This document shows, in pieces, positions 59,667 to 64,000 of a stretch of 64,000 nucleotides of DNA. Position numbers and translations under genes: made by a program. The first letter of the stretch is position 1. The number at the start of each line of letters is the position of its first letter. Below the pieces are notes generated by a model. That model searched no databases. It saw nothing but the letters and a program-made list of their open reading frames with translations, and had not been told where the DNA came from. The stretch is from a virus. The DNA is taken from positions 122,313 to 186,312 of the IMG/VR virus record IMGVR_UViG_3300037336_000025; one strand, written 5' to 3'.

Positions 59667-60143
59667 TTACGCCACAACTGCTTCTGTAGCCTTTGCTTCG
59701 CTCATTGAAACCCACTTGCCGTCTGTAGCGTTACAGCGTACGAACCACGCAGCTATACCGTTGAGCTTGCGCAAGATGTAGTCGTATTCCTCTTGCTGGC
59801 ATAGGTCAAAGTATTCCTGGATGCTGTCGTACTTGTTGCTCTGCTGGCTATACTCGCCGCGATCACGACCATAGAACAGGCACTGTCCAGCCCACTTGGA
59901 TTGGAACGCAAGGTACTCATCGCTGCCGTACTTGCCAGGTGCATCAAACGGACGCTTAACACCAATCTCTTCGCCCAGTGTACTGAGGTTCCCCAAGTCC
60001 AACAGTTGCTGCACTTTGAACGGGTCCATGTAGTGATTAGTTAGGATAGCGCCTGTGCCGGACAAATAATTATCCCAATGGCAGTAAACTTGCTCTACTG
60101 TGCCGTCTGCGTATTCTAAAGCAATAGTTCCGCGAGTTCCCAT
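59667..60143 (-). CDS. MGTRGTI-family protein, function unknown
   Basis: 158 aa. MGTRGTIALEYADGT, VYCHWDNYLSGTGAILTNHY and LLDLGNLSTLGEEIG define a family seen in many phages and bacteria (cysteine, His and Trp conserved). A Tyr-rich middle follows. No activity is known to me. Confidence 0.75.
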   Translation of the reverse strand: MGTRGTIALEYADGTVEQVYCHWDNYLSGTGAILTNHYMDPFKVQQLLDLGNLSTLGEEIGVKRPFDAPGKYGSDEYLAFQSKWAGQCLFYGRDRGEYSQQSNKYDSIQEYFDLCQQEEYDYILRKLNGIAAWFVRCNATDGKWVSMSEAKATEAVVA

Positions 60144-60183
60144 TTAGTGCTCCTAGTGTGTGTGTGTTGCTGTCTATGTGTTA

Positions 60184-60212
60184 ATTATAGCAAGGTTTTG
60201 CCAAACTGTCAA
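60184..60212 (-). promoter_or_regulatory. Early sigma70 promoter 18
   Basis: TTGACA, 17 bases, TATAAT (minus). Confidence 0.87.
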
Positions 60213-60237
60213 CCAAAAAGTTTGTAGTACTTGGGTA

Positions 60238-60537
60238 TTACGTGCTCCAGTAAGTTTCTGAGCTTGGGCTACAGTAGTAGGGCGTGTCATAACGCTCTTG
60301 AAACTCTATGCCACCCATTAAGTTTTGTCTGGTCACAAAAGTTTCAAACACGTTGGCTACCACGCCATCCCTACGAAAGTCTTCTGCAAGACACTCAATG
60401 TAGTCTTTGGTGCTGGGGGCATAGTCCATCACTTTAATAAAACGCAAGCCTGCCTTGTTTTTGCCGTAGCGCTCATCACGTTTGATACGCTTGTCTGCTT
60501 TGTAGATTTCAATTGTGTATTCAGTTAACTTAGACAT
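60238..60537 (-). CDS. YKADKR paralogue A
   Basis: 99 aa from ATG 60537 (AGGAGTTGAAA before it). YTIEIYKADKRIKRDERYG at the start and NLMGGIEFQERYDTP...CSPSSETYWST at the end are shared with paralogue B at 61905. Unknown function. Confidence 0.68.
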   Translation of the reverse strand: MSKLTEYTIEIYKADKRIKRDERYGKNKAGLRFIKVMDYAPSTKDYIECLAEDFRRDGVVANVFETFVTRQNLMGGIEFQERYDTPYYCSPSSETYWST

Positions 60538-60569
60538 TTTCAACTCCTGTTTTGCTTTGCTATGTGTAT

Positions 60570-60598
60570 ATTATAACAGCTTTTGGATTAATCGTCAA
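60570..60598 (-). promoter_or_regulatory. Early sigma70 promoter 19
   Basis: TTGACG, 17 bases, TATAAT (minus). Confidence 0.83.
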
Positions 60599-60607
60599 CC
60601 AAAGACC

Positions 60608-60823
60608 TTACACATAAAAGGGTGAGTTGAATCCAAGTGTGTTATACACACATTCACACACGGCTGTATCGGTTGCTTCACCAAAGTCTTCGGGGAATCT
60701 TTCGGCCAAGTTGGTCAATGCAGTAAGTGTGGTGGGCCAATCATATTGAAGTATGCTGGCCTCTCGCACAACCGCTGCCACTGCATCATTGCCCGACTCT
60801 GTGTACATGCTGAAGTTTTTCAC
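60608..60823 (-). CDS. Small conserved phage protein, GTG start
   Basis: 71 aa. MYTESGNDAVAAVVREA and AERFPEDFGEATDTAVCECVY, ending NSPFYV. GTG at 60823 is six bases after AGGAG; an internal ATG at 60808 is the alternative. Function unknown. Confidence 0.66.
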   Translation of the reverse strand: MKNFSMYTESGNDAVAAVVREASILQYDWPTTLTALTNLAERFPEDFGEATDTAVCECVYNTLGFNSPFYV

Positions 60824-60849
60824 ACTGTGCTCCTGTTGCTAGTATTGGT

Positions 60850-60878
60850 ATTATAACACTGGTTGGACCATCAGTCAA
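60850..60878 (-). promoter_or_regulatory. Early sigma70 promoter 20
   Basis: TTGACT, 17 bases, TATAAT (minus). The TGA within TTGACT is the stop codon of the gene at 60875. Confidence 0.8.
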
Positions 60879-61132
60879 CCAAACTCGTAAAATTTAACAG
60901 TAGGATCCACAGCCTTTAACTCCAGGGCCGCGGCGCGGAGCACACGGTATCTGCGGCTCTCTTCTGCACCGCTGAGCTCGCCATCACAGCTCAAGTTCTC
61001 TGGACTAAGGTCGCTGTCCAACATGCCTGCGATACGCTGACGGTCTGCACTCAGGGCCAAGCTGAGGGGCGCATCACCAAAGATGGCACTCCATTGATTC
61101 TTTTGGTCTACATAGTTTTGTAATGCACTCAT
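60875..61132 (-). CDS. Small protein of unknown function
   Basis: 85 aa, helical (LQNYVDQKNQWSAIFGDAPL; LSLALSADRQRIAGML), Arg-rich in the second half. Start follows AGGAGCGACACT. Confidence 0.6.
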   Translation of the reverse strand: MSALQNYVDQKNQWSAIFGDAPLSLALSADRQRIAGMLDSDLSPENLSCDGELSGAEESRRYRVLRAAALELKAVDPTVKFYEFG

Positions 61133-61161
61133 AGTGTCGCTCCTAGTGTGTGTAAGTGTAT

Positions 61162-61190
61162 ATTATAGCATCAAACAATAACCCAGTCAA
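61162..61190 (-). promoter_or_regulatory. Early sigma70 promoter 21, inside a hairpin
   Basis: TTGACT, 17 bases, TATAAT (minus). The -35 box lies in the loop and arm of the inverted repeat 61176-61204. Confidence 0.78.
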
Positions 61191-61204
61191 CCACTGGGTT
61201 ATTG
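61176..61204. terminator. Inverted repeat, possible terminator or operator
   Basis: CAATAACCCAG/CTGGGTTATTG, an 11-bp perfect stem with a 7-base loop, six bases downstream of the stop of the gene at 61210 and followed by TTTG on the minus strand. Confidence 0.6.
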
Positions 61205-61209
61205 TAACT

Positions 61210-61371
61210 TCACAGAGCGGCAGTGTCAACGGCTACATCTGCCAGCACCACTGTGACTTCGTAGCTCTTCTTTGCCTTGTAGAGCAGCGCTGCCATCTGT
61301 TGAGCAGCATACGAACTGTCAGCAACGATGGGCTTCTGCTGACCTTTATAGAATGCAATGTATGTACGCAT
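61210..61371 (-). CDS. 53-aa conserved phage protein
   Basis: MRTYIAFYKGQQKPIVADSS then YAAQQMAALLYKAKKSY and TVVLADVAVD. The layout (strand, 'ADSSYAAQ' helix, strand) is common among small proteins of T4-like aquatic phages, as I recall. Start follows AAAGGACTAAGTC. Confidence 0.68.
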   Translation of the reverse strand: MRTYIAFYKGQQKPIVADSSYAAQQMAALLYKAKKSYEVTVVLADVAVDTAAL

Positions 61372-61402
61372 GACTTAGTCCTTTGTTGCTGTTTAAGTAT
61401 TA

Positions 61403-61431
61403 ATTATAGCAGCTTTTGGACAGCTTGTCAA
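61403..61431 (-). promoter_or_regulatory. Early sigma70 promoter 22
   Basis: TTGACA, 17 bases, TATAAT (minus). Confidence 0.87.
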
Positions 61432-61668
61432 TCAGTAGTCTGCAGAAACCCTACCAGCAGCAGGGTCATAGCTAAGGAACACTTTGTTAATCTGTAGCTT
61501 GTTGTCTTCCATGTACTCTACCTTGTAGGCAAACTGTCCACCAGTTGTGATGCCCACGAACATGCTGCGCTGGAATGCAGGACGCTTGTAGCCTGCTGCT
61601 CGGATAGCGTTGGTCAATGCCACAGCAGTGAACGTGGTCAGTGTCTTGAGAGCGCTTGGCGTGATCAT
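61432..61668 (-). CDS. Small protein of unknown function
   Basis: 78 aa from ATG 61668 (overlaps the upstream stop, ATGA). A helix with RAAGYKRPAFQRSMFVGI, then strands FAYKVEYMEDNKLQINKVFL ending RVSADY. The longer frame upstream belongs to another gene. Confidence 0.62.
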   Translation of the reverse strand: MITPSALKTLTTFTAVALTNAIRAAGYKRPAFQRSMFVGITTGGQFAYKVEYMEDNKLQINKVFLSYDPAAGRVSADY

Positions 61669-61838
61669 ATTGTCTCCACTGCGTCGTCTACCATCTTGTT
61701 GCACAGGTTCATTGTCATCATGGCCACAGTCATAGCCAATGCTCGCTCTGGACCCGAAAACTTCTGTAGGTAAGCGAACAGGTCCGCTTGAGTCTTTGGT
61801 GTGGCAAACATGCCACTGCATGGAATTGGATTTGTCAT
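61665..61838 (-). CDS. 57-aa protein of unknown function
   Basis: MTNPIPCSGMFATPKTQADL then a Met-rich helix (ALAMTVAMMTMNLCNKMV). ATG 61838 has AAAGGACACAAG before it. First gene of a two-gene operon. Confidence 0.6.
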   Translation of the reverse strand: MTNPIPCSGMFATPKTQADLFAYLQKFSGPERALAMTVAMMTMNLCNKMVDDAVETI

Positions 61839-61868
61839 CTTGTGTCCTTTGTTGCTGTGTAAGTGTAT

Positions 61869-61897
61869 ATTATAGCAGCTTTTGGCAAAGCTGTCAA
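61869..61897 (-). promoter_or_regulatory. Early sigma70 promoter 23
   Basis: TTGACA, 17 bases, TATAAT (minus). Confidence 0.87.
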
Positions 61898-61904
61898 CCA
61901 AAAT

Positions 61905-62186
61905 CTACATGCTCCAGTAAAGTTCTGAGCTTGGATCGCAGCTTCTAGGTGTGTCCCAAGCAATGACCACGTCCTGTCCAGTCATCAAGTTCTTCACGGT
62001 CTTGGTAGTAGGAAACCATTCAAAGCGCCATCCGTTATCTGGATTGTACAGATCAAACAGTGCAGCAACTTCTCTGCGCATACCGTTGTCATCACGGTTG
62101 CACCACACAGTAGTAGAGAACAAGCGCTCGCCTGTCTTCTTACGCCGGTCTGCCCGGTAGATGTACATGGTGTAGCTGGTGTTCAT
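61905..62186 (-). CDS. YKADKR paralogue B
   Basis: 93 aa. YTMYIYRADRRKKTGERLF at the start and NLMTGQDVVIAWDTP...CDPSSELYWSM at the end align with paralogue A (60238-60537); the middle differs. Probably arisen by duplication within this early region. Confidence 0.68.
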   Translation of the reverse strand: MNTSYTMYIYRADRRKKTGERLFSTTVWCNRDDNGMRREVAALFDLYNPDNGWRFEWFPTTKTVKNLMTGQDVVIAWDTPRSCDPSSELYWSM

Positions 62187-62212
62187 TGCGGCCCTTTGGT
62201 GTGTATGTGAGT

Positions 62213-62241
62213 ATTATACTGCTAATCTACAACCCTGTCAA
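62213..62241 (-). promoter_or_regulatory. Early sigma70 promoter 24
   Basis: TTGACA, 17 bases, TATAAT (minus). Confidence 0.86.
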
Positions 62242-62244
62242 CTC

Positions 62245-62760
62245 CTAACGTGCCATGGCCAAGTCTACAAAGCTGGTGCGCTCGTAGCCATGAAACTTAA
62301 CGATGTGATCATGCTCTCGATGATAGGTGTACATGATTTTGCCAATGCCTGAGCTGGGATGCAGTGTGATGTGGCTTTGCCACATGCGCTTGGGCAAGAA
62401 GTAGTAGCGCAGCTGGTCCTTGTGCGGATTGTATATGGTGCAGCGAAGTGCCCCTATCTTGCGTCCACCACCTGCTGTTTCTACACCGCTGATTTCTCCA
62501 CCATGACTCCGGCCACCGGCCACCACAGGATTAACACGTATGCTGGCTGTCTTTGAGTCTGTGCCATCACTGAAGTCAGCATGAGCAGCATCAATAAACT
62601 GATAAGGGCCCACAGCAGCAAGGCTTTCTTCAACCAGTCGTTCTACATTGAAGATGTCAGGATGCTGCAGGCCGTAGGCTCGCAGGTCCTTGCTTTTCCT
62701 AAACTCTGGATGATACTGGGTTATTACATCTCTCATCAATACTAGGTTCTTACTCATCAT
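62245..62760 (-). CDS. Protein of unknown function
   Basis: 171 aa. AAHADFSDGTDSKTASIRVNP and IGALRCTIYNPHKDQLRYYF followed by FLPKRMW, with FHGYERTSFVDLAMA at the end. The D...D-x-K-T and later acidic/basic pattern faintly recalls nuclease-like phage proteins, but I cannot confirm it. A second ATG at 62757 is possible. Confidence 0.62.
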   Translation of the reverse strand: MMSKNLVLMRDVITQYHPEFRKSKDLRAYGLQHPDIFNVERLVEESLAAVGPYQFIDAAHADFSDGTDSKTASIRVNPVVAGGRSHGGEISGVETAGGGRKIGALRCTIYNPHKDQLRYYFLPKRMWQSHITLHPSSGIGKIMYTYHREHDHIVKFHGYERTSFVDLAMAR

Positions 62761-62784
62761 GTTCTCCTTGGTGTGTATGAGTGT

Positions 62785-62814
62785 ATTATACTGCCGCTCG
62801 TACTATGATGTCAA
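62785..62814 (-). promoter_or_regulatory. Early sigma70 promoter 25
   Basis: TTGACA, 18 bases, TATAAT (minus). Confidence 0.8.
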
Positions 62815-62817
62815 CCT

Positions 62818-62910
62818 CTAGTCGCCGCGAACATCTGTAGCACCTAAAATGGTAAGAATCCCATTGTAGAATGCCAGCACTGTCACAAGGTTATCAGCCT
62901 CGGTAATCAT
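62818..62910 (-). CDS. Possible 30-aa protein
   Basis: MITEADNLVTVLAFYNGILT then ILGATDVRGD. No Shine-Dalgarno. It is placed between an upstream GIY-YIG-like gene and promoter 25. Tentative. Confidence 0.35.
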   Translation of the reverse strand: MITEADNLVTVLAFYNGILTILGATDVRGD

Positions 62911-62940
62911 AATAGATGGCACGGTGACAATTGTAAGACA

Positions 62941-63291
62941 TTATCTGTATAAGTGATCGTTCCGGACATCTGTGTTCAGTGTAGGCCCTAGTTCGCGGCG
63001 CAGCTCTACTTCGCGTCGATGGGCAGCAGCTTTGCCTCTCAGTGTTTCCCACACGTATACTTCGATCTCGCTCTTGTCTCTGAGTGTGCGCAGTGCAGCA
63101 CACAGCAGCCATGCCTTGTTCTCTGTCTTGGCACGGTACCAGTGCTTGGCTGCACGAGCTAGCACTGACTTGTTCACAGTGCTTTCAGTCTTAGCTGTGA
63201 CACCAATGTAGCTGGCACCACCTACACGCAGCTCATAGATGATGTGCGTACGGTCGACTCGCTTCTTACGGGGTGTGTTTTTTGTCTCCAT
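62941..63291 (-). CDS. GIY-YIG-like small protein
   Basis: 116 aa from ATG 63291. HIIYELRVGGASYIGVTAK is a GIY-YIG-type start, followed by VLARAAKHWYRAKTENKAW and VYVWETLRGKAAAHRREVELRRELGP with the E of the fold. It lacks extra DNA-recognition domains, so it may be a domesticated early nuclease rather than a homing enzyme. The promoter implies a leaderless mRNA. Confidence 0.68.
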   Translation of the reverse strand: METKNTPRKKRVDRTHIIYELRVGGASYIGVTAKTESTVNKSVLARAAKHWYRAKTENKAWLLCAALRTLRDKSEIEVYVWETLRGKAAAHRREVELRRELGPTLNTDVRNDHLYR

Positions 63292-63297
63292 AACAGT

Positions 63298-63326
63298 ATT
63301 ATACGACACTTTGAACACTCTGTCAA
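63298..63326 (-). promoter_or_regulatory. Early sigma70 promoter 26, leaderless spacing
   Basis: TTGACA, 17 bases, TATAAT, then six bases (ACTGTT) to the ATG at 63291 on the minus strand. Confidence 0.85.
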
Positions 63327-63330
63327 CCAA

Positions 63331-63352
63331 AAAGAAAAGCCCCTAAGGGCTC
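63331..63352 (-). terminator. Terminator, minus strand
   Basis: Stem AGCCC/GGGCT followed by TTTTCTTTTT on the minus strand. Confidence 0.78.
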
Positions 63353-63357
63353 AGTGG

Positions 63358-63612
63358 TTATTCGTCCCCGTCCGGGCTGTCATCTGCCGGACTGTGCTGT
63401 TCCGTGGCAGCAGCCTTCTTCTTGGGCTTGCCCCATGCTGAGTAGCTGGCACCTTCCACTCTGCCCGATACATTGTTGGCGATCTTCTGAATCTTTCCGC
63501 CCTCAGCTAGAAAGGCCGCCATAGCTGCTTCGCCTGCTAGCCGTGACTCTCGCTTTTCTCTAATGGCTGCTGCCTGCTGTTCTGCTGCTTTACCTGAATC
63601 GTATTCTGACAT
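63358..63612 (-). CDS. Small charged protein of unknown function
   Basis: 84 aa, Ala/Glu/Lys rich (AAEQQAAAIREKRESRLAGE), then SYSAWGKPKKKAA and an acidic end DSPDGDE. Largely helical or disordered. Transcribed after the tRNA genes. Confidence 0.58.
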   Translation of the reverse strand: MSEYDSGKAAEQQAAAIREKRESRLAGEAAMAAFLAEGGKIQKIANNVSGRVEGASYSAWGKPKKKAAATEQHSPADDSPDGDE

Positions 63613-63631
63613 CTGTATCCTTAAGTTAACT

Positions 63632-63706
63632 TGGTCCGGCGTGCAGGAATCGAACCCACATTCTAGAGGTAGAAGCTCTATGTCCTATCCGTTGAACGAA
63701 CGCCGG
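63632..63706 (-). tRNA. tRNA-Arg (anticodon UCU)
   Basis: Cloverleaf folds by hand: acceptor CCGGCGT/ACGCCGG, anticodon stem TAGAG/CTCTA with loop CTTCTAC (anticodon TCT), T arm GTGGG TTCGATT CCTGC, encoded CCA. It reads AGA codons. Confidence 0.88.
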
Positions 63707-63712
63707 GAAATT

Positions 63713-63763
63713 TGGTGGGCCGACTTGGAATTGAACCAAGACCCTTATACCAAAGATGCTTTG
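63713..63763 (-). pseudogene. tRNA remnant (T arm, acceptor 3' strand, CCA)
   Basis: Minus strand has T arm CTTGG TTCAATT CCAAG followed by acceptor strand TCGGCCC and ACCA, but no matching GGGCCGA 5' strand and no credible D or anticodon arm before the upstream tRNA ends. Confidence 0.5.
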
Positions 63764-63835
63764 TTGGACCCTCCGAAGTCGAATCGGAACTTTAAGAATT
63801 ATGAGTTCTCGGCACTACCATTATGCTAGAGTCCA
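63764..63835 (-). tRNA. tRNA with CAU anticodon (Met or Ile2)
   Basis: Acceptor TGGACTC/GGGTCCA, D stem GCA/TGC, anticodon stem GAGAA/TTCTT with loop CTCATAA (anticodon CAT), T arm TCCGA TTCGACT TCGGA. No CCA is encoded. Whether it is elongator Met or lysidine-modified Ile cannot be told here. Confidence 0.75.
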
Positions 63836-63877
63836 ACGAAACACCCTTGTCTTATTTTCTTTATTTCAGCAGCCTTT

Positions 63878-63906
63878 ATTATACACAACTTCTCGGGAAA
63901 TTGCAA
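63878..63906 (-). promoter_or_regulatory. sigma70 promoter for the tRNA operon
   Basis: TTGCAA, 17 bases, TATAAT (minus). 63907-64000 shows nothing recognisable. Confidence 0.75.
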
Positions 63907-64000
63907 CCACTTTGCTCTATCTCTATCTGTTTCATACCCCTTTACCTCTATGTATAAATCTATAGATTCTATATAGAAGTCCGGAAAATATCTACGTGTG

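Noticed and set aside
62894-63112. 72-codon minus-strand frame rich in Arg and Cys
   Set aside because: Out-of-frame shadow of the GIY-YIG-like gene at 62941-63291.

Overview
The window is part of the genome of a T4-like myovirus, most likely from an aquatic habitat. The evidence is a syntenic set of T4-type proteins (neck gp13/gp14/gp15, sheath gp18, tube gp19, head completion gp4, terminase gp16/gp17, gp32, UvsX, UvsY, UvsW, gp61, gp41, dNMP kinase gp1) together with small genes of the kind found in marine T4-like phages and cyanophages. No photosynthesis genes are present and the host cannot be named from this window; it is inferred to use a sigma70-type RNA polymerase because near-consensus TTGACA/TATAAT promoters abound. 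T4-type late promoters (NATAAATA or NTAAATA) precede virion genes.

Layout. 1-5 kb: 3' part of a repetitive fibre-like gene, then gp15, a GIY-YIG endonuclease and gp14 on the minus strand. 5-20 kb, plus strand: gp13, a small basic protein, gp1, sheath, tube, tail and head proteins, small terminase, and a terminase large subunit broken into two genes by a split intein with an HNH endonuclease gene between the halves. 20-23 kb: gp32, UvsX, a small acidic protein, UvsY. 23-31 kb: a carbohydrate island with a nucleotidyltransferase-cupin fusion, two GT-A-type glycosyltransferases, a methyltransferase and five paralogous proteins with a shared C-terminal motif. 31-43 kb: UvsW, small conserved phage genes, a GIY-YIG endonuclease, a cupin, a miniature Pol III alpha-like protein, primase gp61, a short carbamoyltransferase, helicase gp41. 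43-46.5 kb: nucleotidyltransferase, GNAT-like, SGNH hydrolase and 2OG-Fe(II) oxygenase genes. 46.5-64 kb: dense minus-strand early genes, mostly 30-130 aa, served by 27 near-consensus sigma70 promoters, plus two AAA+ ATPases, a HExxH/VWA protein and two tRNA genes.

The most unusual features are these. (1) The terminase large subunit is fractured at its Walker B motif by a split intein with an HNH endonuclease gene between the halves. (2) Three free-standing homing endonuclease genes have beside them a short, synonymously recoded copy of the end of their target gene. For terminase and the MoxR ATPase the endonuclease's late promoter abuts that copy; for the cupin it lies 15 bases beyond. (3) Late (and four early) promoters sit exactly where transcription should begin at or next to the A of ATG, which predicts many leaderless mRNAs. 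(4) gp15 appears to start with ATC, directly after an endonuclease insertion.
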